From assembly GCA_016201045.1 (NCBI GenBank), contig JACQDM010000010.1, positions 186,001 through 250,000 of the forward strand: a stretch of DNA of 64,000 nt. Direction: 5' to 3'. Both the position numbers and the translations under genes were made by a program. Positions 57,200-64,000 of this stretch are shown in pieces (the stretch's first letter is position 1; the number at the start of each line of letters is the position of its first letter). This DNA comes from Afipia sp. (GTDB lineage Bacteria; Pseudomonadota; Alphaproteobacteria; Rhizobiales; Xanthobacteraceae). Below the pieces are notes generated by a model, which saw only the letters and a program-made list of their open reading frames with translations, was not told where the DNA came from and made no database searches.

Positions 57200-58719
57200 C
57201 ACGCGACCTCCATCGGACTTTTGGATTTGCGAGGAGACCCGAACAGGTTGACCTCGCTCTCGCCGCCCGAACATCCGTTGCCGAAAGTGAACCCGCAGGA
57301 GCCGCGCATATCGTAGGCGTCGGCACCGAGCTCGCGATGAGCGGTCGGGATCACGAAGCGGTCTTCATAGTTCGCGATCGCCATGATGTGGTACATCTCG
57401 TCGATCTGCTCAGGCTTCAGACCAACCCGGCGGGCGATGGCCTCGTCGATCACACCGTCGATGGTTTTCGAACGCATGAACGAACGCATCGCGAGCATGC
57501 GCTCGAGCGCGAGCGTGACGGGCTTCTCGTCTCCTGCGGTCAGCAGATTGGCGAGGTAGCGCATCGGGATGCGGAGCGACTTGACGTCCGGCATGCTGCC
57601 ATCGAGGCCGATCTTGCCGGCCGTTGCCGCTGAAGTGATCGGCGACAACGGCGGCACATACCAGACCATCGGAAGCGTGCGATATTCCGGATGCAGCGGG
57701 AAAGCGACCTTCCACTCCATCGCCATCTTCCAGATCGGCGAGATCTTCGCCGCGTCGAGCCACGCTTCAGGGATGCCCTGCTTCTGTGCCTCGGCGATCA
57801 CTGTCGGATCGTTCGGATCGAGAAACACGGAGAGCTGTGCTTTGTACAAATCCTGCTCGTCGGGCACGCTTGCTACGGCGGCAATCCTGTCCGCATCATA
57901 GAGAACGACGCCGAGATAGCGAATGCGTCCGACACACGTTTCCGAACAGACGGTCGGCTGACCGGCTTCGATGCGCGGGTAGCAGAAGATGCATTTCTCC
58001 GATTTGCCCGACGACCAGTTGTAATAAATTTTCTTGTACGGACATCCCGACACGCACATGCGCCAGCCGCGGCATTTGTCCTGATCGATCAGAACGATGC
58101 CGTCTTCTTCGCGCTTGTAGATAGCGCCCGATGGACATGCGGCAGCGCAGGTCGGATTGAGGCAGTGCTCGCACAGGCGCGGCAGGTACATCATGAAGGT
58201 GTTTTCGAACTGACCGTAGATTTCGTTCTGAACACCTTCAAAATTCGAATCCTGAGAGCGTTTGGCGAATTCGCCGCCGAGAATCTCTTCCCAGTTCGGA
58301 CCCCATTCGATCTTCTCGATCCGCTCACCCGAGATCAGCGAGCGCGGGCGCGCCGTCGGCATCGCCTTCATCTCCGGCGCCTGCTGGAGATGTTCGTAGT
58401 CGAAAGTGAATGGCTCGTAGTAGTCGTCAATCTCCGGCAGATCGGGATTCGCGAAGATGTTCGCGAGCACGCGCCACTTGCCGCCGATGCGCGGCTCGAT
58501 CGAGCCGTTCTTCTTGCGCTTCCAGCCGCCCTTCCAGCGCGTCTGGTTCTCCCAATCCTTCGGATACCCAACGCCAGGTTTGGTCTCGACGTTATTGAAC
58601 CACGCGTATTCCATCCCTTCGCGGCTGGTCCACACGTTCTTGCAGGTCACGCTGCAGGTGTGACACCCGATGCATTTGTCGAGGTTCAGCACCATCGCGA
58701 TTTGAGCGCGGATTTTCAT
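57199..58719 (-). CDS. narH: Respiratory nitrate reductase beta subunit
   Basis: Electron-transfer subunit with one [3Fe-4S] and three [4Fe-4S] clusters. 506 residues from the ATG at 58719. Ligand motifs: NLDKCIGCHTCSVTCKNVW (about 12-30), CEHCLNPTCAAACPSGAIY, CRGWRMCVSGCPYKKIYYNW and CIFCYPRIEAGQPTVCSETC. The Trp in CRGWRMC replaces a Cys and creates the [3Fe-4S] site, as in E. coli NarH. The ATG overlaps the narG stop (ATGA). Confidence 0.97.
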   Translation of the reverse strand: MKIRAQIAMVLNLDKCIGCHTCSVTCKNVWTSREGMEYAWFNNVETKPGVGYPKDWENQTRWKGGWKRKKNGSIEPRIGGKWRVLANIFANPDLPEIDDYYEPFTFDYEHLQQAPEMKAMPTARPRSLISGERIEKIEWGPNWEEILGGEFAKRSQDSNFEGVQNEIYGQFENTFMMYLPRLCEHCLNPTCAAACPSGAIYKREEDGIVLIDQDKCRGWRMCVSGCPYKKIYYNWSSGKSEKCIFCYPRIEAGQPTVCSETCVGRIRYLGVVLYDADRIAAVASVPDEQDLYKAQLSVFLDPNDPTVIAEAQKQGIPEAWLDAAKISPIWKMAMEWKVAFPLHPEYRTLPMVWYVPPLSPITSAATAGKIGLDGSMPDVKSLRIPMRYLANLLTAGDEKPVTLALERMLAMRSFMRSKTIDGVIDEAIARRVGLKPEQIDEMYHIMAIANYEDRFVIPTAHRELGADAYDMRGSCGFTFGNGCSGGESEVNLFGSPRKSKSPMEVA

Positions 58720-61700
58720 TCTGCGGCCTCCAGGCTCGATCCGGTTTGTTGAGCAGGCGCGTCGAGCCAGTCGACCTTCGCCATTTTGCGGACGATGACG
58801 AATTCGTCGCGGTTGGAGCCGACGGTTCCGTAATAGTTGAAGCCGTAGGATTGCTGCGCGTAGCCGCCGATCATGTGCGTCGGCTTGAGCACGGCGCGCG
58901 TGACCGAGTTGTGGATGCCGCCGCGCTGGCCGGTCTGCTCGGAGCCCGGCACATTCACGATCTTCTCCTGTGCATGGTACATCATGCACATGCCCTGCTT
59001 CACGCGCTGAGAAACGACGGCGCGTGCGACAAGTGCGCCGTTGGTGTTGTACGCTTCGATCCAGTCATTATCGGCGATGCCGGCGGCTTTCGCGTCGATC
59101 TCGCTCATCCAGACGATGGGTCCGCCGCGCGACAGCGTCAGCATCAGCAGGTTGTCGGTGTAGGTGGAGTGAATGCCCCACTTCTGGTGCGGTGTGATGA
59201 AATTCAGCACGACTGCACGATTGCCGTTCGGCTTGCGATCGATGACCGGCTTGATTGTCTTCGTATCGATCGGCGGACGATAGACGCAGAAGCCTTCGCC
59301 GAATGCGCGCATCCACGGATGATCCTGATACAGCTGCTGACGGCCGGTCAGCGTTCGCCAGGGGATCAGCTCGTGAACGTTGGTGTAGCCGGCGTTGTAG
59401 CAAACCTTCTCCGATTCCAATCCGGACCAGATCGGCGATGAAATGATCTTGCGTGGCTGCGCCACGACATCGCGGTATCGGATCTTCTCGTCTTCCTTCG
59501 GAAGCGCGAGATGCGTGTGATCGCGGCCGGTAAAGCCTTGCAGCGATTCCCATGCCTTCACGGCAACTTCGCCGTTCGTCTCGGGCGCGAGACTCAAGAT
59601 CACTTCGCATGCGTCGATCGGTGTGTCGATGCGCGCAAGTCCCTTCATTGCACCCTCCTCCGTAACGACGCCGTTCAGTTTCTTGAGCTGATCGACTTCG
59701 TGCTCGGTGTTCCACGTCATGCCCTTGCCGCCATTGCCGAGCTTGCTCATCAACGGACCGAGCGACGTGAAACGCTTGTAGAGGTTGGGATAGTCGCGTT
59801 CGACGACGGTCACAGCCGGCATCGTCTTGCCGGGGATCGGATCGATGTCGCCGCGCTTCCAGTCCTTCACATCGAACGGCTGTGCAATCTCTCCCGCCGT
59901 ATCGTGCATGATCGGTGTCAGCACGACATCTTTCTCGATTCCGAGAATTTCCGGCGCGACTTCCGAGAAGGCCTTGGCAATGCCCTTGTAGATGTCCCAA
60001 TCGCTGCGCGATTCCCAAACGGGATCGATTGCCGCCGACAGCGGGTGGATGAACGGATGCATGTCGGAGGTGTTGAGATCGTTCTTCTCGTACCAAGTCG
60101 CCGTCGGCAACACGATGTCCGAATACATGCACGTCGTGGACATGCGGAAATCGAGCGTGACCAGCAGATCGAGTTTGCCCTGCGGGGCATCGTCACGCCA
60201 TTTGACTTCCCTAGGTTTGTTCGCCGAATGCTCGCCGAGATCCTTGCCGATCACGCCGTGCTTGGTGCCGAGCAGGTGCTTGAGAAAATACTCGTGACCC
60301 TTTCCGGACGCCCCAAGCAGATTCGACCGCCAGACGAACAAATTGCGCGGCCAGTTCTGCGGATTGTCCGGATCGTCGCATGACATTTTCAGGTCGCCCG
60401 ACTTGAGCGACTTCGCAACATAGTCTTTCGCCTCGATACCGGCTTTCGCCGCAAGTTTGGAGACCTCGATCGGATTCGTCTGCAACTGCGGTGCTGACGG
60501 GAGCCAACCCATGCGTTCGGCGCGCGCGTTATAGTCGATCAGCGATCCGCTCCAGTCGCCTTTCGGCGCCGTAGGCGAAAGGATTTCCGAAACGTTCAGG
60601 GTCTCGTAGCGCCACTGATCGGTATGCGCATAGAAGGCCGACGTGGAGTTCATCTGCCGCGGCGGACGTCCCCAATCCAAGGCGAATGCCAGCGGCGTCC
60701 ATCCCGATTGCGGACGGAGTTTTTCCTGACCGACATAGTGAGCCCAGCCGCCCCCGGATTGTCCAACGCATCCACACATCACCAGCATGTTGATGATGCC
60801 GCGATAGTTCATATCCATGTGGTACCAATGATTCAGCCCCGCACCGACGATGACCATCGAGCGGCCTCGCGTCTTTTCCGCGTTTAACGCGAACTCGCGA
60901 GCCACCGTGACGATCTGATCGCGCGGCACACCCGTGATCTTTTCCGCCCAGGCAGGCGTATAGGGCTCGACGTCATCGTAGCTCTTGCCGAGATGTTGCC
61001 CGCCGAACCCGCGATCGACGCCATAGTTCGCGACGAACAGATCGAATACGGATGCGACCAGCGCTTCGCCGTCTTTGAGCGCGAGCTTTTTGACGGGGAC
61101 CTTGCGTAGCAAAACATCGGGATGATCGGTCCCCTGGAAATGGTCATGCTCGCGATTTCCGAAATAGGGAAATGCCACTTCGGCAAAATCGTCCTTCACA
61201 TCGGCAAGCGACAGGCGCAGCTTCGTGTCGCGACCACCGGATTCCTTCTCTTCAAGATTCCATTTGCCCTTGTCGCCCCACCGGAATCCGACCGAGCCGT
61301 TCGGAACCACGATCGCGTCGCTCGATTCATCGAAGGCGACCGTTTTCCATTCCGGATTGGCAGTCTGGTTAAGCGAGGTGGCGAAATCCGACGCGCGCAC
61401 GAACCGCTCAGGAACAAGCCGCCCGTCGGTTTTCACCAGACGCACCAGACACGGCATATCCGTGTATTGGCGCGCGTATTCCTTGAAATATGGCGTCTGC
61501 TTTTCGATGTGGAATTCGCGCAGGATCACGTGACCCATCGCCATCGCAAGAGCCGCGTCCGTGCCCTGCTTCGGCGACACCCACATGTCGGCAAATTTCG
61601 ACGCCTCGGAATAGTCCGGGCAGATGACGACGCTCTTGGCGCCCTTGTAGCGAACCTCAGTGTAGAAATGCGCGTCAGGCGTGCGGGTCTGCGGGACGTT

Positions 61701-62462
61701 CGATCCCCACAGAATGAGGAAACCCGAATTGTACCAGTCAGCGCTTTCAGGAACGTCGGTCTGCTCGCCCCAGGTCTGAGGCGACGCCGGCGGCAGATCG
61801 CAATACCAGTCGTAGAACGACATACACACGCCGCCAAGCAGCGAGAGATATCGCGCGCCGGCCGCGTAGCTGACCATCGACATCGCCGGGATCGGCGAGA
61901 AGCCGAACACACGATCGGGACCGTAGGTCTTCGCCGTGTAGGCATTCGCCGCTGCGATCATCTCATTGACTTCAGCCCAGCTTGCGCGAACGAAACCGCC
62001 GAGGCCGCGTTTCTGGACGTAGGACGCACGCTTATCGGGGTTTTCGACGATCGATTTCCATGTCTGCACCGGCGACATGGCCGTTCGTCCCTTCCGCCAC
62101 AACTTGAGCAGGCGAGAACGCACGAGCGGATATTTCACGCGGTTGCCGGAATAGAGATACCAGCTGTAGCTAGCGCCACGCGCGCAGCCGCGCGGCTCAT
62201 GGTTCGGCAGATCGGGCCGCGTGCGCGGATAGTCGGTCTGTTGAGTCTCCCAAGTAACGATGCCGCCCTTGACGTAGACCTTCCACGAACACGATCCGGT
62301 ACAGTTCACGCCGTGGGTGGACCGGACAATCTTGTCGTGCTGCCAGCGCTTGCGGTAGCCGTCCTCCCAAGATCGGTCCTCGGAGGTCATCACGCCGTGA
62401 CCGCCCGCGAAGGTTTCCTTTTTGCGCGTGAAGAACGACAGCCTGTCCAGGAAGTGACTCAT
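58716..62462 (-). CDS. narG: Respiratory nitrate reductase alpha subunit (molybdenum catalytic subunit)
   Basis: Reduces nitrate to nitrite at a Mo-bis-MGD centre facing the cytoplasm. 1248 residues. The N-terminal [4Fe-4S] motif with a His ligand is HGVNCTGSCSW (His 50, Cys 54, Cys 58). The Mo-ligand Asp is residue 222 in CDLPPASPQTWGEQTDVPES, the same position as in E. coli. No twin-arginine signal is present (MSHFLDRLSFFTRKKETFAG), so it is the membrane-bound, cytoplasm-facing Nar type rather than Nap. The C-terminal MGD-binding domain is complete. narK ends 12 bases upstream. Confidence 0.98.
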   Translation of the reverse strand: MSHFLDRLSFFTRKKETFAGGHGVMTSEDRSWEDGYRKRWQHDKIVRSTHGVNCTGSCSWKVYVKGGIVTWETQQTDYPRTRPDLPNHEPRGCARGASYSWYLYSGNRVKYPLVRSRLLKLWRKGRTAMSPVQTWKSIVENPDKRASYVQKRGLGGFVRASWAEVNEMIAAANAYTAKTYGPDRVFGFSPIPAMSMVSYAAGARYLSLLGGVCMSFYDWYCDLPPASPQTWGEQTDVPESADWYNSGFLILWGSNVPQTRTPDAHFYTEVRYKGAKSVVICPDYSEASKFADMWVSPKQGTDAALAMAMGHVILREFHIEKQTPYFKEYARQYTDMPCLVRLVKTDGRLVPERFVRASDFATSLNQTANPEWKTVAFDESSDAIVVPNGSVGFRWGDKGKWNLEEKESGGRDTKLRLSLADVKDDFAEVAFPYFGNREHDHFQGTDHPDVLLRKVPVKKLALKDGEALVASVFDLFVANYGVDRGFGGQHLGKSYDDVEPYTPAWAEKITGVPRDQIVTVAREFALNAEKTRGRSMVIVGAGLNHWYHMDMNYRGIINMLVMCGCVGQSGGGWAHYVGQEKLRPQSGWTPLAFALDWGRPPRQMNSTSAFYAHTDQWRYETLNVSEILSPTAPKGDWSGSLIDYNARAERMGWLPSAPQLQTNPIEVSKLAAKAGIEAKDYVAKSLKSGDLKMSCDDPDNPQNWPRNLFVWRSNLLGASGKGHEYFLKHLLGTKHGVIGKDLGEHSANKPREVKWRDDAPQGKLDLLVTLDFRMSTTCMYSDIVLPTATWYEKNDLNTSDMHPFIHPLSAAIDPVWESRSDWDIYKGIAKAFSEVAPEILGIEKDVVLTPIMHDTAGEIAQPFDVKDWKRGDIDPIPGKTMPAVTVVERDYPNLYKRFTSLGPLMSKLGNGGKGMTWNTEHEVDQLKKLNGVVTEEGAMKGLARIDTPIDACEVILSLAPETNGEVAVKAWESLQGFTGRDHTHLALPKEDEKIRYRDVVAQPRKIISSPIWSGLESEKVCYNAGYTNVHELIPWRTLTGRQQLYQDHPWMRAFGEGFCVYRPPIDTKTIKPVIDRKPNGNRAVVLNFITPHQKWGIHSTYTDNLLMLTLSRGGPIVWMSEIDAKAAGIADNDWIEAYNTNGALVARAVVSQRVKQGMCMMYHAQEKIVNVPGSEQTGQRGGIHNSVTRAVLKPTHMIGGYAQQSYGFNYYGTVGSNRDEFVIVRKMAKVDWLDAPAQQTGSSLEAAE

Positions 62463-62474
62463 CGATATCTCTCC

Positions 62475-64000
62475 TTACTGGGCAGGTTGTGCGATCGAGG
62501 AAAACCGCCCGCTACGCTCGACGTCGTAAAGCAGGCCTCCCCTTCGCGTGTAGACGAACCAGGTGATGGCGACGCAGATCACGTAGAAGATGAAGAATCC
62601 CCACAGTGCAGCCTGCACGCCGCCGGTCAGATCGATCGACGTTCCGTATGACTTCGGAATGAAGAACGCGCCGAAGGCAGCAATCGCCGATGTAAATCCG
62701 GTGATGGCGGCCGATTCCTTTTCAGCCTGCTGCTTGCGCGCTGCGGCGTCGGCTTTCGGCATCAGCCGGTCCATTTCCTTGCGCATGATGTTCGGGATCA
62801 TTTGGAAGGTCGACGCATTGCCGACGCCCGTCGCGAAGAACAGGACGAGGAACATTGCGAAGAATCCCCAGAACGCGCTCGGCTGATCCTTGATGCTGAG
62901 GAAGTATAGAATTCCAAGCACGCCAAACATCATCAGGCCGAACACCCAGAGCGTGACTCGCGCGCCGCCCCACTTGTCCGCGATCCATCCGGTTGCAGAA
63001 CGCGACAACGCGCCTACCAGCGGACCGATGAAGACGAATTGCAGGACGTCGACGTTCGGGAACTGGGTCTTCGCGAGCAGCGGGAATCCTGCGGAATAGC
63101 CGATGAACGAACCGAACGTGCCCGTGTAGAGCCAGCACATGATCCAGTTGTGCTTGCGCTGGAAGATCACGGCCTGATCCGAGAAGGACGATTTCGCAGA
63201 CGCGATATCGTTCATACCGAACCACGCGGCAAACGCACTCGCCACGATGAACGGCACCCAGATGAATCCCGCGTTCTGCAGCCATAGCGGTGCCTTCTGC
63301 GCACCCTGACCGGCCATCACCGGATCGCCGCCGAACCAGCCGAACACGCCGACCGTAATTACCAGCGGAACGACGAACTGCACGACGCTGACGCCGAGAT
63401 TGCCGAGACCTGCATTGAGAGCCAGAGCGTTGCCCTTCTCGGTTCTCGGGAAGAAGAACGAGATATTGGCCATCGAAGAGGCGAAGTTGCCGCCGCCGAA
63501 CCCGCACAGCAGCGCGAGTGCGAGGAAGATCGGATACGGCGTTGCCGGATTCTGAACGGCATAACCGATGCCGATTGCCGGTATCAGCAGCGACCATGTC
63601 GCAAGCGTCGTCCAGAGCCTTCCGCCGAAGATAGGCACCATGAAGGAATAGAAGATGCGCAGCACGGCACCGGACAATCCCGGCAGCGCCGCCAGCCAGA
63701 ACAACTCTGCCGTTGTGAACTTGAATCCGACAGACGGAAGTTTCGCGACGACGACCGACCAGACCTGCCAGACTGCAAAGGATAGCAGCAGCGCCGGAAT
63801 CGAAATCCAGAGATTGCGCTGTGCGATAGCGCGGCCCGTTTTCTCCCAGAACTTTTTGTCGTCAGGCCGCCAATCGGTCAGAACCGCACCGGACAGAGCG
63901 CCGATGTGCTCCGGCTTGTGGATAGCCTCCATTTCCGGAAGCTCGGGCAGCTTCTTGAGAGCTGCGCCGACGACGCCGCGCTCCATCTGCCGGATCGAAA
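62475..64000 (-). CDS. narK: Nitrate/nitrite transporter NarK, 5' end possibly outside the window
   Basis: MFS transporter that exchanges nitrate for nitrite or imports nitrate. From an internal ATG at 63986 it would have 503 residues. About 12 helices, with the two nitrate-signature stretches LCGFGGGNFASSMANISFFFP-type (seen as GGGNFASSMANISFFF) and ATGVGNASTFQMIPNIM, and ALTDWRP-like TDWRPDDKKFW before the first helix. The frame stays open upstream of this ATG to the window end (codons for SIRQ precede it), and the first ~40 residues are a hydrophilic extension. Many alphaproteobacterial narK genes encode a fused double transporter, so this may be the second half of a ~900-residue NarK1-NarK2 protein. 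Confidence 0.9.
   Translation of the reverse strand, partial: SIRQMERGVVGAALKKLPELPEMEAIHKPEHIGALSGAVLTDWRPDDKKFWEKTGRAIAQRNLWISIPALLLSFAVWQVWSVVVAKLPSVGFKFTTAELFWLAALPGLSGAVLRIFYSFMVPIFGGRLWTTLATWSLLIPAIGIGYAVQNPATPYPIFLALALLCGFGGGNFASSMANISFFFPRTEKGNALALNAGLGNLGVSVVQFVVPLVITVGVFGWFGGDPVMAGQGAQKAPLWLQNAGFIWVPFIVASAFAAWFGMNDIASAKSSFSDQAVIFQRKHNWIMCWLYTGTFGSFIGYSAGFPLLAKTQFPNVDVLQFVFIGPLVGALSRSATGWIADKWGGARVTLWVFGLMMFGVLGILYFLSIKDQPSAFWGFFAMFLVLFFATGVGNASTFQMIPNIMRKEMDRLMPKADAAARKQQAEKESAAITGFTSAIAAFGAFFIPKSYGTSIDLTGGVQAALWGFFIFYVICVAITWFVYTRRGGLLYDVERSGRFSSIAQPAQ

Noticed and set aside
1-64000. tRNA, rRNA, CRISPR arrays, insertion sequences, phage or integrase genes
   Set aside because: None seen on reading both strands; gene spacing is tight and no long repeats or transposase motifs were found.

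Overview
This window is a GC-rich chromosomal segment of an alphaproteobacterium, most likely in the Bradyrhizobium / Afipia / Rhodopseudomonas group (Nitrobacteraceae, Hyphomicrobiales). The assignment rests on family-level protein resemblance: a 331-residue ribosomal protein S2 with a long C-terminal extension, a single-PDZ RseP, a short ProRS without editing insert, the DUF1467 - mce - rnj - birA - nuo gene string, and GAAC-N7-GAAC type LexA boxes. No marker RNA gene is present, so the genus is inference. No tRNA, rRNA, CRISPR array, prophage or insertion sequence was seen.

Layout. (1) Positions 1-18.2 kb, all on the minus strand, are a housekeeping string. Reading in the direction of transcription it runs proS, lolE, lolD, a 32-residue SOS-type membrane peptide, dnaE, rpsB, tsf, pyrH, frr, uppS, cdsA, dxr, rseP, bamA and lpxD (cut by the window edge). 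It covers translation, replication, isoprenoid, phospholipid and outer-membrane assembly. (2) 18.2-21.65 kb is a three-gene copper-acquisition operon (DUF2946 protein, TonB-dependent receptor, PCu(A)C chaperone). (3) 21.65-22.06 kb is a non-coding gap ending in a strong plus-strand intrinsic terminator, probably closing a small RNA. (4) 22.06-41.22 kb, minus strand, is one long complex I operon, nuoA to nuoN, continuing without real gaps into birA, rnj, mce and a DUF1467 gene. It carries three non-canonical insertions: an FkbM-type methyltransferase between nuoD and nuoE, a 59-residue membrane peptide between nuoE and nuoF, and a 162-residue membrane protein between nuoF and nuoG. The rnj gene (RNase J) is cut by an in-frame TGA. 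(5) 41.4-45.3 kb has a tartrate/D-malate dehydrogenase (minus) divergent from a GT87 glycosyltransferase and an AmpG-like permease (plus). (6) 45.4-53.4 kb, plus strand, is a complete high-affinity potassium operon: a 27-residue peptide, kdpF, kdpA, kdpB, kdpC, kdpD, kdpE. (7) 53.5-64.0 kb, minus strand, is a membrane-bound nitrate reductase operon, narK(partial)-narG-narH-narJ-narI, followed by a cytoplasmic parvulin, a small Cys-tailed protein, a MogA/MoaB-type molybdopterin enzyme and a DUF2478 protein.

Physiology implied: a respiring bacterium with NADH dehydrogenase I, able to respire nitrate, to scavenge potassium, and to import copper for oxidases. The most promising undescribed item is the tiny membrane protein at 14561-14659. 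Its promoter is overlapped by a symmetric pair of alphaproteobacterial LexA boxes, which makes it a candidate SOS-induced division inhibitor analogous to Caulobacter SidA.
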